From JAGMCF01 sp964398885 (lineage in GTDB: Bacteria > Cloacimonadota > Cloacimonadia > JGIOTU-2), in NCBI GenBank assembly GCA_964398885.1, contig CAYNOU010000004.1, positions 4,930 through 68,929 of the forward strand: 64,000 nt of DNA, written 5' to 3'. Positions 35,283 to 44,947 of the stretch are shown piece after piece (position 1 is the stretch's first letter; each line of letters starts with the position of its first letter). The notes under the pieces were generated by a model. The model was given only the letters and a program-made list of their open reading frames with translations. It was not told the DNA's origin and did no database searches. A program made the translations under genes and the position numbers.

Positions 35283-37474
35283 TGACTAACAAAGACAAGC
35301 CTGAAGTGATTCTTAATTTCCTTCATAAAAATGCAAACAAAGAATTCACAATTAGAAAATTGGCGAGAATATTCAGAATTAAAAAGCGAAATTATTCAAA
35401 CTTTAAAAAGAGCATACTTCAACTAACAAAGAATGCTAAAATTTATAGAAAAGGCAAAAAGTATTACTCTACACCTATTTACAATACAATTGAAGGCATT
35501 TTTGATGCATCAGCTCTTGCAAAAAACTATCCTTTTGCTTTTGTAAGAACTGATAAAGAAGACATTAAAATATACCTTGAGGATTGTCTAAATGCCTATC
35601 ACAATGATATTGTTGAATTGGTTGTTACAAAGCGCAATCATCGTGGAGCAACTGGAAAAATCCTGAAGATTATAAAGAGAAAAAATGAAACGATAGTTGG
35701 AAATTCATATAAATTAAATGATAAGTTATTTGTAATTCCTGATAATCAAAAAATAGATAACCATATTAGATTAATTGAATTATCAACAAGTCAAAATGAA
35801 TTTTTAGAAAAAAAGGTTATCGTTCATATAACAGATTGGGGAAATAGAAAAAAAGATACATATCCAAAAGGTAAAATAACTGAAATATTAGGAAATGCAA
35901 ACGACCCAAATATTGATTTTCTGTCAGTATTAAAGCAATACAATCTTCCAGAAGAGTTCAAGCAAGATATTACTGATGAATCACTGAAGTTGCAGGAACT
36001 TATTGACAAAGTGGAAATTAGAAGAAGAAAAAACTTTGTAGATATAACAACATTTACAATTGACCCTATAACAGCAAAAGATTTTGATGATGCAATTTCC
36101 TTAGAAGAAATAGAAACTGGATATAAACTTTATGTTCACATTGCTGATGTTTCTCATTATGTTAAAGTTGACTCCCCTATCTTTAAAGAAGCATTTAAAA
36201 GAGGCACAAGTGTTTACTTACTTCAAAAAGTGATACCAATGCTCCCATCAAATCTGAGCAATAATATCTGCAGTTTGCAACCTGGCAAGGATAGACTCGC
36301 TATTTCTGTAATAATAGAATATGATAAAAACTTTAACCAAATTAAAGGGGAAATTTATCCTTCTATAATTCGTAGTGATGCCCGACTTAATTATCAGCAA
36401 GTAGATAAATTTTTTGAAGACAGTGATTTTTCGCCACTAAGACACAAAGACACAAAAGAAAATCACTACAATGATAAAATTCAAGATGAACCTTCGTGTC
36501 CTGGTGCCTTTGTGGTTAATAACGAAATTGCGCCAGAAATCAAAGAAGTCTTACTAAAAATGCGACCTCTGGCAAAGCATTTGACAGAATTGAGAGACGC
36601 AAGAGGAGGACTGGATTTTGACCTGCCGGATGCTGAATTTGAATTTGATGAAAATGGAAGTCCGATAAACATTTTACGAACCAGGGAGACAGAGAGCCAT
36701 CTTCTTATTGAAGAATTTATGCTTGTAGCAAATCAATATGTTGCGGAATTAATTGCAAAAAAGTGTAACTCCGCAATATTTCGCATTCATGAGAAACCTG
36801 ACCCTGACAAAATGGGCGAGTTCGCTTTGATAGTAAAATCGTACAACTATAGCTTAAATTTTACTCAAAAAAATCAAAATTTAGCACTGAAACAGTTTTT
36901 GAATTCTATCAAAAATGAAAATCATCATAGAGTCTTTGACAATTTGCTTTTACGAAGCCTTATGAAGGCAAAATATTCTTATAGAAATTTAGGCCACTTT
37001 GGATTAGCATTAAAATCATATACTCATTTTACCTCTCCTATAAGGCGTTTCCCGGACTTAGTTGTACATCACCTTCTTAAACAGTATGTATTTAGACGGT
37101 CAACAGTAAAATTTTCATTGCAAGAAATCAAAACTTTTGCACAAAAATCGTCAGAAATGGAACTCGTAGCAATGAATGCGGAAAGAACTTTAGGAAAATT
37201 GAAGAAAAATCGGTTTATGAAAGATAATATTGGAAAAGATTTTAAAGCTTTAATTGTAAATTTCAATAATAAAAATATCTTTATTGAATTGGATAAATAC
37301 CCAACTGAAGGCTTTATTCCCCTATCTTCTATCACTGATGATTATTACCAGTTTAATAGCAATACATATTGCATAATCGGAAAAAGAAAGAAACGCAGGT
37401 TCTTTTTATGCCAACAAATCCAAGTAAAAGTCAAAAAAGTAGAACACGAAATTGAATTTAAACTTATTAAATAG
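35282..37474 (+). CDS. rnr: Ribonuclease R (RNB family)
   Basis: The 730-residue protein has an N-terminal winged helix (NKEFTIRKLARIFRIKKRNY), cold-shock-type domains (GIFDASALAKNYPFAFVRTD) and the RNB catalytic centre TIDPITAKDFDDAISLEEIE. Later motifs include LRTRETESHLLIEEFMLVAN and YTHFTSPIRRFPDLVVHHLL, and a C-terminal S1 domain follows (GKDFKALIVNFNNKNIFIEL). It degrades structured RNA 3' to 5'. Residues about 385-412 are encoded by a CACAAAG inverted repeat (36434-36515) and are absent from usual family members. The insertion is in frame and lies between catalytic-domain segments, so the enzyme may still work. Confidence 0.93.
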   Translation: MTNKDKPEVILNFLHKNANKEFTIRKLARIFRIKKRNYSNFKKSILQLTKNAKIYRKGKKYYSTPIYNTIEGIFDASALAKNYPFAFVRTDKEDIKIYLEDCLNAYHNDIVELVVTKRNHRGATGKILKIIKRKNETIVGNSYKLNDKLFVIPDNQKIDNHIRLIELSTSQNEFLEKKVIVHITDWGNRKKDTYPKGKITEILGNANDPNIDFLSVLKQYNLPEEFKQDITDESLKLQELIDKVEIRRRKNFVDITTFTIDPITAKDFDDAISLEEIETGYKLYVHIADVSHYVKVDSPIFKEAFKRGTSVYLLQKVIPMLPSNLSNNICSLQPGKDRLAISVIIEYDKNFNQIKGEIYPSIIRSDARLNYQQVDKFFEDSDFSPLRHKDTKENHYNDKIQDEPSCPGAFVVNNEIAPEIKEVLLKMRPLAKHLTELRDARGGLDFDLPDAEFEFDENGSPINILRTRETESHLLIEEFMLVANQYVAELIAKKCNSAIFRIHEKPDPDKMGEFALIVKSYNYSLNFTQKNQNLALKQFLNSIKNENHHRVFDNLLLRSLMKAKYSYRNLGHFGLALKSYTHFTSPIRRFPDLVVHHLLKQYVFRRSTVKFSLQEIKTFAQKSSEMELVAMNAERTLGKLKKNRFMKDNIGKDFKALIVNFNNKNIFIELDKYPTEGFIPLSSITDDYYQFNSNTYCIIGKRKKRRFFLCQQIQVKVKKVEHEIEFKLIK
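36434..36515. repeat. In-frame CACAAAG inverted-repeat element inside rnr
   Basis: CCACTAAGACACAAAGACAC pairs with GTGTCCTGGTGCCTTTGTGG at the other end. The left flank TTTTTCGCCAC is shared with the element at 9681-9690. It adds about 28 residues (SPLRHKDTKEN...PSCPGAFVV) to RNase R. Confidence 0.75.
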
Positions 37475-37495
37475 ACATTTAGAAAGAATCAAGTA

Positions 37496-37753
37496 ATGGA
37501 AAACGAAATCAAAGGACAAGAAATTGTCAGTTTGTGTAAGTTCCACACCAGTCTGCAGTTAGACGCTATTTCTGAAGTATTGGAAGAAAATAATATTCCT
37601 TTTAGTTTTAAAAGAAAAGGGCTTTTTATAAATAGAAGTTTTGAATTCAGCGATTCAAAATCATATATAGAAGTTTATGTTTATAAAAAAGATAAAGAAA
37701 AAGCTTATGAACTAATAGAGCCAATTCTAAAAACCCTTTCGTCTTCAGAGTAA
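37496..37753 (+). CDS. DUF2007-like small protein
   Basis: The 85-residue protein contains VSLCKFHTSLQLDAISEVLEENNIPFSFK and a C-terminal KKDKEKAYELIEPILKTL. This matches the fold of DUF2007/GlnB-like small proteins that start with a strand-helix-strand and include an E..L...I.... helix. Function unknown. It follows rnr by 21 bases and is the last plus-strand gene before convergent transcription. Confidence 0.55.
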   Translation: MENEIKGQEIVSLCKFHTSLQLDAISEVLEENNIPFSFKRKGLFINRSFEFSDSKSYIEVYVYKKDKEKAYELIEPILKTLSSSE

Positions 37754-37791
37754 ATTAAATCAAATCTTAACATAAAAAATTTAGTAATAAA

Positions 37792-38043
37792 CTAATCCAC
37801 TATTGTAATTGTTTCCAATCCTTTTCTTTTACATTGTTTGTTTATAATTTTATAAGTATTTTGAAAAGCTTTTCTGTATTCTTCCAATTTCTCAAAAGTG
37901 TGATGGTCTCCTCTTTTTGTAAACTCCTGTTCTAATACTTTAATTTGTGACTTATAAAATAATGCTCTCCAGATAAGTTTTTCAATATCTTTTGGGAAGG
38001 CTCCTATTTTATCCGGGTCAAATTCACTGATTTCAATTCTCAT
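37792..38043 (-). CDS. Small unknown protein
   Basis: The start is placed at Met 38043 (MRIEISEFDPDKIGAFPKDI). An upstream in-frame Met at 38106 would translate a palindromic repeat and overlap the AhpD-like gene. The 83-residue product is charged and helical, ending KQCKRKGLETITIVD, and is not in a family I recognise. Confidence 0.5.
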   Translation of the reverse strand: MRIEISEFDPDKIGAFPKDIEKLIWRALFYKSQIKVLEQEFTKRGDHHTFEKLEEYRKAFQNTYKIINKQCKRKGLETITIVD

Positions 38044-38064
38044 ATAATCTTCAATATTTATCTT

Positions 38065-38095
38065 TTCAGTCTCGGATAGGCCGAGCCTAGACGGA
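38065..38095. repeat. Palindromic element at the end of the AhpD-like gene
   Basis: CAGTCTCGGATAGGCCGAGCCTAGACGG is a hairpin with inverted CTCGG/CCGAG arms. It resembles the GTCTGGGCGCCGAG elements at 28088 and 57880. On the minus strand it supplies the last codon and TAG stop of the AhpD-like gene. Confidence 0.6.
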
Positions 38096-38416
38096 AAATA
38101 GGTCAATAGCTTTTTTCAACTCTGCAATATATGTAAAAGCAGGACCGCCACCCATAAGAATTGCAACTGTTGAAGCTTCCAATATCTCCTCTGTTTTTGC
38201 ACCTGCTTTATATGCCTTTTCAACATGTAAACCAATACAATATCTACATCTTGCGGTTATGGCAGTTCCTATTGCTATCAATTCTTTAGTTTTTACATCA
38301 AGTACACCCGGGGATAGGACAGAGTTAATGAATTCTTTAAATTTCATCACCTCATTCTTATTATACTTTGATAATTCTTTAATGCCTTCATTAAAGTCAC
38401 GCAGAGCATCCTTCAT
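38087..38416 (-). CDS. AhpD/carboxymuconolactone-decarboxylase-like protein
   Basis: The 109-residue protein has the CMD/AhpD core: LIAIGTAITARCRYCIGLHV contains the redox pair CxxC and the downstream His. It is helical throughout. Such proteins act as peroxidase partners or small redox enzymes. GGAGG precedes the ATG. The last residues (LFSV) and the stop come from a palindromic element, so the original C-terminus may have been a little longer. Confidence 0.85.
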   Translation of the reverse strand: MKDALRDFNEGIKELSKYNKNEVMKFKEFINSVLSPGVLDVKTKELIAIGTAITARCRYCIGLHVEKAYKAGAKTEEILEASTVAILMGGGPAFTYIAELKKAIDLFSV

Positions 38417-38535
38417 TATTTTCCTCCATTTATCATTTATTTTATTTGATCAACAAATCATAATTTACAATTTTATTTCATGAAATCAGAATTTGTGTCA
38501 AATTTTAATTATTCTATTATGAAGAATATCAATTC

Positions 38536-39048
38536 TTAATTTTTTAGCATATAATCTTGTGCATATTTTACATAATGTTCTGCTGATTCAAGAATTTCCT
38601 GATAGTGTTTATCGGGCACATCTCTTTTGACTTTTGCTGGCATTCCAATTATCAATGAGCGAGAAGGAGCTTTGAAATTCGCCAGAACAACAGCACCAGC
38701 GCCTACAATAGACCCCTCCCCTATCACTGCACCATCCCAGATAATACTGCCAGTTCCAATCAAGCAGTTATCTTCAATTGTGCATCCGTGAAGAATTACT
38801 CCATGACCGATTGTAACTCCAGAACCGATATTCAGCGGAGCAGTCTCATTTGTTACATGAAGCACACAATTATCTTGCACATTTGTTTTTTCACCAATTT
38901 TGATGTAATTGACATCACCTCGCACAACAGCATTAAACCAGATACTACTATAGTTTCCGATTTCCACATCCCCTATTATTTTTGCACCTTCTGCAATGAA
39001 AACATCTTTGCCGATTTTGGGTTTCAAGTTTAGATAATTTAAAATCAT
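38536..39048 (-). CDS. Gamma-carbonic-anhydrase-like hexapeptide protein
   Basis: The 170-residue left-handed beta-helix protein resembles YrdA/PaaY/gamma-CA. It shows repeated hexapeptides (GAKIIGDVEIGNYSSIWFNA, GSGVTIGHGVILHGCTIEDN, VIGEGSIVGAGAVVLANFKA) and the zinc histidines (VLHV, IGHGVILHGC). It may hydrate CO2 or be structural. It lies 27 bases after the restriction-modification gene on the same strand. Confidence 0.85.
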   Translation of the reverse strand: MILNYLNLKPKIGKDVFIAEGAKIIGDVEIGNYSSIWFNAVVRGDVNYIKIGEKTNVQDNCVLHVTNETAPLNIGSGVTIGHGVILHGCTIEDNCLIGTGSIIWDGAVIGEGSIVGAGAVVLANFKAPSRSLIIGMPAKVKRDVPDKHYQEILESAEHYVKYAQDYMLKN

Positions 39049-39075
39049 CTTTACCTCATTATAGGATTTAATGTA

Positions 39076-42000
39076 TTAAACCCCTATAATATTTTTCTCT
39101 ATTTTTGGATAAATTTCATCAATCGTTTTCTGAATTTCTATCGTCTTTTTAAGAGATGTAACAATCTTGCAATAATGCTTTATATCATCAAGCGATAATA
39201 TTCTGCCTTTTTTATCTTTCAGCCATTTATGACAAACCTGATAACCACCTATCTGATATTCCCAGACTTCATTTGAAATGCCATCAAAATATTGGGTTTG
39301 ATTGATATATACACGATTTTCATTCTCATCATATCTCAATTTTTCAATCCGGTTATCACCTTTTATATGGAACTTTGCAACAGGCGTATCAAGTTCATTT
39401 GATTTAAGTAAATGTAGTTGGGCAAGTCTTTTTCCATATTCTGCTATTTTTATAAAAAGTTTATACTCCTTTGTAAAAGGAATTCTTGGGAAATCTATCT
39501 TTAGAAACTCAGCGTATTTTGAACGGTAAATATTAGAATAAAGCATCCCGTAAATATAATAAAAGATTTCTTCAGGAGATGGCTGTCTTTTGTAGTGTGC
39601 AGATATTTGTTTAATTAGACCTGGAGATAGATTCGGTTCTTTTGTTTTATAATCCTCTTGTGAATCAAAAACCATCATTGGTGTAATGTATTTCTTTTTC
39701 TCTTTAGGTTTGCTACTTTTATAGAGGTAAAGTGGAAAAAGATAATTTATATCAAGAGAAGTAATAGATGTTGCACCAGCTATAATCTTATCTGTTACAA
39801 AAGCATATTTCCAACTTTCCGAACTTCTTGAACGACGAATAGTTATCAACCCCAGATTTTCTTGCATCATATGACGCATAACTTCTCTACGGGGGCGTTC
39901 AATCATTTCATCATGATAGAATATCCATCTGACATCAAAAGGTCTATACAGAATTTTAGTGGTTTTCTCTTTCCATTTTTCATCTTCTTGTATATTTTCT
40001 CGGGCAGTATTTAATTTCCAGTTTGGTTTATCTTTTAGTTTAAATGTTTGCTTTATAATTTCATCAGGAAGATTTTTATTGCGAATCATTCTAATTCTTC
40101 TCATTAGTGCTTGTTTATCAAAATCTATTACAAAATTGTCTCGTGATGTTACAATTCCCACACTACTTACAGGAAATATTTCTGTTATTTTCGGATATTT
40201 ATTGTAATTTTCCAAAAGCCTTTCATCTCTTGGGATAAAAAGATAAAATTCAGATTTGGGTGATAACTTTTGCCATTTTGTTGTTTTTATATCATTGTTT
40301 AAGAGCCAATCATCACACTTGTATTTTCGCATACCCCATACCTCGGCGTAATAGACATTGCACTTATGCTTCTTTGGCTTTTCTTCGGGCAGCTTTTCTA
40401 CAAATAATTCTTTTTGAGGCAAAGGATGAAACATAGGATGTAATGGTTCGTTTTTCTTTTCCTGTCTTTTTACAAAGAGAGCAATAGCTACACCCTGCCT
40501 GATGTCAAACACATTTTCATCTTTAGAACCGTCAGGACATTTTTCCTTTTTCAAACTATTACCGTGTAAATTCAAGAGATAAATCTCATCAAAACTTTTC
40601 ATCAGAGACTGCCTCATACCACGGAATGTAGGATTATCAAGATAACTGTGATTTGTTATGAACCCTAAAACGCCTTCGCCTGTCTGGTCTATTTTCCATT
40701 GAGCGAAGCGGATAAACTTTACATAATCATCTTGAAGCCATTTCGGATTTCTTTCGCCAAGTGGCTTACTATCAACAAACTTGTAATTCTCAATAAGGTT
40801 GCCTATCCAGGTTTTTACTTTCTTTCTTTTTTCTTTTCCATTCTTTGCCCTGATTGTGATATATTTTTCGCTTGCATTTGCAGAATGTCCTGCATAAGGT
40901 GGGTTGCCTAAAATCACAAGAATAGGCACTTCCTTTTTTACCTTGCCTGCAAGATGAGATTCTTCAGAGAGTGAAGACATCCCTGGCAAGTCAGTTTGCG
41001 CAAGCTCTTCCATTTCCAATGTATTTGTAAGATAAAGTTTGAACCTATCATCCTTTTGGAGTTTATACTCGAGTTCTTCCAGAAGAAAAGACATCTTCAG
41101 ATGACCAACAGCATACGGAGCCATCATCAGTTCAAAAGCATAGAAATTTTTAAGGATATGTTCTTTGATAAAGTTTTCTTTTCCACCCTCGCCATATTTT
41201 GCAATAAATTCCTCAACTGCTACTTTTGTTGCTTCTGCTAAAAAGGTGAGTGTCCCAGCAGCTGGGTCTAAAACCGTAACTGATTCACTTGCCAACCCTT
41301 CAGGTCTATTAAAATGCTCTTTCAAAATCTGATGCAGAGAACGAACTATATAGGATACAACCGGCTCAGGGGTGTAATACACGCCTCTCTTTTCTCTTGT
41401 TCTTGGGTCATATTCAGCCAGAAATGTTTCATAAAAATGCACGATTGGGTCTTTCCCTTTGGCTTCATGGAAATATTGATGAAGAATCTTTTTAACATCA
41501 GTAACAGCGAGGACTTCTGAGATGTCATCTATAATACATTCCATCTGAGGAGGCAGGTCTCCAAGGGAAATGAATTTGAAAACATCCTTTAATATTCCAA
41601 TCGTGTGTGGTATTTTATCATAAGCAAGTTTTCTATTGAAAGTATTTTCAGAACGGGTTCTGGCGGCAAAAAGACCATAAGTTATTGTTTGTGAATACAA
41701 ATCTGCAAAATCTTTTTTTGATAGACCGCTGATTAGATACTTTTGAAATGCTTCATAAAAGCCGATTATAAAGCCTTTACCTTTTTCTTTCAGTTCCTCA
41801 TCAATAACCTCATCTTTAAGGAAGCGTGTTCGCTTTGCTAACTCCAATGCTAAATTTATGGCATCTTTAACCTTTGGCAGAGAGAAGGAGAAGAATTTTT
41901 CAAGAAGCCCAAAAAAGTCTTTCTCATTTTTAATTTCCAAAAAAGTCTCAGGCACATACCCACTAATAAATGGTCTGGCAATCTGAACCCTATCTATCAA

Positions 42001-42348
42001 AGAGCCATTCCGATAAAGTCTGAACTCAAAAAAGTTAGTCAATATCAAGTTAGGAAAGGTATGACGATAGCGTTTCAATTGTTCTGAAACTTCTACAAAA
42101 TCCAGGTTTTCAATTGTTGGTGCTTTTGCCTCAATATACCCAACAATATGTAAATTACCATCCCAGATTCTAAAATCTGGATTGCCTGCTTCGGTTTTCT
42201 TTGGTAAAGTTGTTATATGAATTTCTTTTTTGTTAGTAGTTCCTGCATATTCATTTAACATCTCTGCGAGCACAGAGTAATAACTTTCTTCCCTTGCATC
42301 GCCTTGACTTGCGACGGCAAAAATTTTCTTCAGATATGGTTTTAGCAT
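39076..42348 (-). CDS. Type IIG/ISP-like restriction-modification protein
   Basis: The 1090-residue protein has an N-terminal nuclease-like domain with PD(57-58)...EAK(73-75), a helical linker, then an N6-adenine methylase: GVYYTP (322-327, motif X), LDPAAGTLTFL (360-370, motif I) and LGNPPY (480-485, motif IV). A long C-terminal target-recognition part follows. There is no helicase, unlike LlaBIII-type ISP enzymes, so one polypeptide probably does both cleavage and modification. No specificity gene is nearby. It lies between a flavin reductase gene and a carbonic-anhydrase-like gene. Confidence 0.85.
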   Translation of the reverse strand: MLKPYLKKIFAVASQGDAREESYYSVLAEMLNEYAGTTNKKEIHITTLPKKTEAGNPDFRIWDGNLHIVGYIEAKAPTIENLDFVEVSEQLKRYRHTFPNLILTNFFEFRLYRNGSLIDRVQIARPFISGYVPETFLEIKNEKDFFGLLEKFFSFSLPKVKDAINLALELAKRTRFLKDEVIDEELKEKGKGFIIGFYEAFQKYLISGLSKKDFADLYSQTITYGLFAARTRSENTFNRKLAYDKIPHTIGILKDVFKFISLGDLPPQMECIIDDISEVLAVTDVKKILHQYFHEAKGKDPIVHFYETFLAEYDPRTREKRGVYYTPEPVVSYIVRSLHQILKEHFNRPEGLASESVTVLDPAAGTLTFLAEATKVAVEEFIAKYGEGGKENFIKEHILKNFYAFELMMAPYAVGHLKMSFLLEELEYKLQKDDRFKLYLTNTLEMEELAQTDLPGMSSLSEESHLAGKVKKEVPILVILGNPPYAGHSANASEKYITIRAKNGKEKRKKVKTWIGNLIENYKFVDSKPLGERNPKWLQDDYVKFIRFAQWKIDQTGEGVLGFITNHSYLDNPTFRGMRQSLMKSFDEIYLLNLHGNSLKKEKCPDGSKDENVFDIRQGVAIALFVKRQEKKNEPLHPMFHPLPQKELFVEKLPEEKPKKHKCNVYYAEVWGMRKYKCDDWLLNNDIKTTKWQKLSPKSEFYLFIPRDERLLENYNKYPKITEIFPVSSVGIVTSRDNFVIDFDKQALMRRIRMIRNKNLPDEIIKQTFKLKDKPNWKLNTARENIQEDEKWKEKTTKILYRPFDVRWIFYHDEMIERPRREVMRHMMQENLGLITIRRSRSSESWKYAFVTDKIIAGATSITSLDINYLFPLYLYKSSKPKEKKKYITPMMVFDSQEDYKTKEPNLSPGLIKQISAHYKRQPSPEEIFYYIYGMLYSNIYRSKYAEFLKIDFPRIPFTKEYKLFIKIAEYGKRLAQLHLLKSNELDTPVAKFHIKGDNRIEKLRYDENENRVYINQTQYFDGISNEVWEYQIGGYQVCHKWLKDKKGRILSLDDIKHYCKIVTSLKKTIEIQKTIDEIYPKIEKNIIGV

Positions 42349-42354
42349 TCTATT

Positions 42355-42912
42355 CTATTCCTTTAATTTATTTCTCCTCACCATTCCTAAAATATACCTG
42401 CCATCTCTTGCTAAGACCTCATAGTTTCTATCATAGGGAACTGAAAGTAATGACTTAAGTTTCATGTTTTTATTCTGCCAGGAGTATTTTACTTCACCGA
42501 TAAAAATCGTGTGGTCACCACTTCTTATTTGTGATACGGTTTTACATTCAAAATTTGCAACTGCATCAAGCAAAATAGGAATATCAGAGAGTTTCCCTCT
42601 CCTAACTTTAATATTAAATTCCTTAATCTTGTCAATATCTCTACCAGATGTAGTGCCGCAGGCAAGGGTCTGTTCCGCCATTTTGGTTGAAGGAATTGCC
42701 AACACGAATTTTCTGTTTTCAGATAGAAGTCTGTAAGAATATCTTGTATGTCCTATAGAAATCGCAAACATAGGTGGTTCAAATGAGGTATGCATAAACC
42801 ACTGCAAAGTAATAATATCAGGTCCACTATCCTCTGATTTTGAAACGACTAATGCCAAACGGGCTGGCTTATTCATTCTTTTTATAGCATCTACTCTACT
42901 ACATTCTATCAT
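42355..42912 (-). CDS. Flavin reductase-like FMN-binding protein
   Basis: The start is set at Met 42912 (MIECSRVDAIKRMNKPARLA), where ATGA couples it to the VWA protein's stop; an upstream in-frame start runs through that gene. The 185-residue split-barrel protein shows DIITLQWFMHTSFEPPMFAI, SYRLLSENRKFVLAIPSTKM and TSGRDIDKIKEF, as in flavin reductase-domain proteins. It probably binds FMN. Role unknown. Confidence 0.82.
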   Translation of the reverse strand: MIECSRVDAIKRMNKPARLALVVSKSEDSGPDIITLQWFMHTSFEPPMFAISIGHTRYSYRLLSENRKFVLAIPSTKMAEQTLACGTTSGRDIDKIKEFNIKVRRGKLSDIPILLDAVANFECKTVSQIRSGDHTIFIGEVKYSWQNKNMKLKSLLSVPYDRNYEVLARDGRYILGMVRRNKLKE

Positions 42913-44945
42913 AATAATCCCTTTCTCCGTCTGATAAAAAGTTCTAAGGAAATTAATAAAATTGCAAGAACAGGAATATACCATTTTTTCCATAACTCAA
43001 TTTCTGTGGTTAATACAATCTGCTTTGGCTCTCTTCTTATAGTTAACAAATTTTCAAAATCTTTTTCATTCTCAACAATTTTACCATCTGTTTGAGATGA
43101 AATGAATTTTAGGAACGAGGTATTAATTCCAGTAGAACTTTCTTCAAGGGGAAGAGATTCAATCAAGAATTCGCCTTTATCAACAAGCAAATTATTCCCT
43201 AATACACATTCTACTTTATAATGGTATTTTCCTTTTGTCAAGCCATCTAAAGTAGTCAAATACTTATTATCTTGTTCTGTTAAGTATTTTTCTATAATTT
43301 TATCGTCTTTTTTTACTTTTAGTAAAATATCCTGATTTGAAATCATATTCATTCTTTCATCAAAAATCAAAGCGGAAAAATCTACTGGTTCACCTTCCAT
43401 ATACTGAAGTTTATCTGTTGCACAAATAAAATGTTTCTTAATATCAGTATTGATAAGCCATTGGACAATTGAATTAAAGAACTCATCAAACCACTCACTT
43501 TGCGGGTCTTCCCACATTTTCCAAAGATAGAAACTATTTGCAGCAAGCATCAAAACATTTCCATCAAAATATGATGAAAATGCAATAACGGGATTTTGAG
43601 TTGGTAAATCTGCGATAGCGAGAACCTCGGCATTCTTCTGCGGAGAATAGAAATAGGCAGAAATTGGTGGAAGTTCTTCCAATATTTTTTTCATCTCTTT
43701 TCCGCTTTCTCTAATTGAAAATGTTTTATAATCATCAGCTAATGAGGTAAGTAATAAATTCACATTAACTTCTTTTATATACTTGTTCTGATGTAATGGT
43801 AATATATCATTTAATTCTTTATCAACTTTATCAATATACAGTATATTCCCACCCCGTTTGACAAAATTCTCTATTTCATTATATGTTTTATCTGTAAAAC
43901 CAAACCTATTTCTATTATGCATTATTAAGAGGTCAGATTGAACCAGAAAATCCGTCACAGAAACTTTATCATTCTTTAAATAATAGCCATCTTTTCGTTT
44001 CTCAATAAGATTAAGTTTCATCTTTTCATTTTTTGCCAAAGCTTTATGAATAAATGCGATATCCCAATTTAATTGTGAAGTAATCATAAGTATTTGAGCA
44101 CGATCTTTCACAACATTTAGTAAGAATTCTCTTTGATTATTAATAAGATTTGATTCATTTTCTTCTTTCAATTCCACTGAAATTCTCATCTTTTTAAATC
44201 CGATATTCGTTGGTATGTATGAAATCAGAAATTCATTTGATTTTTCTATATTTAAAAAATCCTTGCTGGAAACCAATTTATCCTCATCCCGCAATTTCAC
44301 AATAATATCTTTGCCATACAGATTACCTTCTACTACAATCTTTATCTCAGTTTCTGTATTAAGATAGACAGGATTATTTGTAATAACATCTTTTATCGCT
44401 ATATCTAAATACTTTGGATTTTCCCCAAGAATAGCTGCTGAAACTGGTATATTAATCTCTTTCAATATAGGAAAATTATTGTTGTTATGATTTAGTCCGT
44501 CTGAAACAAGAATTATATCAGAAAGGTTCTGGTCTTTTTCTTTTTTTTGAATTTCATTTAATGAAAGAAAAATATCTGTTTTTAGAGTATCGCTTTGTAG
44601 TCCATTACTAAAATTATAAGTTTTATAATTAATATTTTTTTTATTAAGAAAGTCTTCTAATTTTGAAACAAATTCTTTTGAAATCGTCTTTTTTGTCGTC
44701 TCGTTTGCAAAGATTTGATTCATGCTTGCACTCATATCAAGTGCAATTGCTGAAAAAGGTTGTTGTTGTTTTTTCTTATGAAAATGTAAGATTGGGGTTA
44801 TCAAAAGTATCAGCACAACAAAGAAGAACAAAAAGCGAATTATACCAAGTATCCACTTTAAAGAAGTTGAGATATGCGGATTTGTTTTATGATAGTAAAA
44901 AAAAACAAGTAATGCTGATATAATTGCTAGGACAAAAAAAATCAT
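42909..44945 (-). CDS. VWA membrane protein with BatA-like N-terminus
   Basis: The 678-residue protein has two N-terminal helices (about 1-17 and 31-53), a VWA domain starting IALDMSASMNQ (Asp70, a MIDAS-type site), long beta segments and a C-terminal helix (IPVLAILLISLELFIRR). A Rossmann-like segment about 280-420 (ILMITSQLNWDIAFI, KRGGNILYIDK) resembles the glutamine-amidotransferase-like part of such proteins. Function unknown; in related bacteria these belong to envelope-associated loci with DUF4175-type proteins. It precedes the flavin reductase with an ATGA overlap. Confidence 0.75.
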   Translation of the reverse strand: MIFFVLAIISALLVFFYYHKTNPHISTSLKWILGIIRFLFFFVVLILLITPILHFHKKKQQQPFSAIALDMSASMNQIFANETTKKTISKEFVSKLEDFLNKKNINYKTYNFSNGLQSDTLKTDIFLSLNEIQKKEKDQNLSDIILVSDGLNHNNNNFPILKEINIPVSAAILGENPKYLDIAIKDVITNNPVYLNTETEIKIVVEGNLYGKDIIVKLRDEDKLVSSKDFLNIEKSNEFLISYIPTNIGFKKMRISVELKEENESNLINNQREFLLNVVKDRAQILMITSQLNWDIAFIHKALAKNEKMKLNLIEKRKDGYYLKNDKVSVTDFLVQSDLLIMHNRNRFGFTDKTYNEIENFVKRGGNILYIDKVDKELNDILPLHQNKYIKEVNVNLLLTSLADDYKTFSIRESGKEMKKILEELPPISAYFYSPQKNAEVLAIADLPTQNPVIAFSSYFDGNVLMLAANSFYLWKMWEDPQSEWFDEFFNSIVQWLINTDIKKHFICATDKLQYMEGEPVDFSALIFDERMNMISNQDILLKVKKDDKIIEKYLTEQDNKYLTTLDGLTKGKYHYKVECVLGNNLLVDKGEFLIESLPLEESSTGINTSFLKFISSQTDGKIVENEKDFENLLTIRREPKQIVLTTEIELWKKWYIPVLAILLISLELFIRRRKGLL

Positions 44946-44947
44946 TG

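Noticed and set aside
37792..38106. Longer start (Met 38106) for the small unknown gene
   Set aside because: It would translate a palindromic repeat and overlap the AhpD-like gene.
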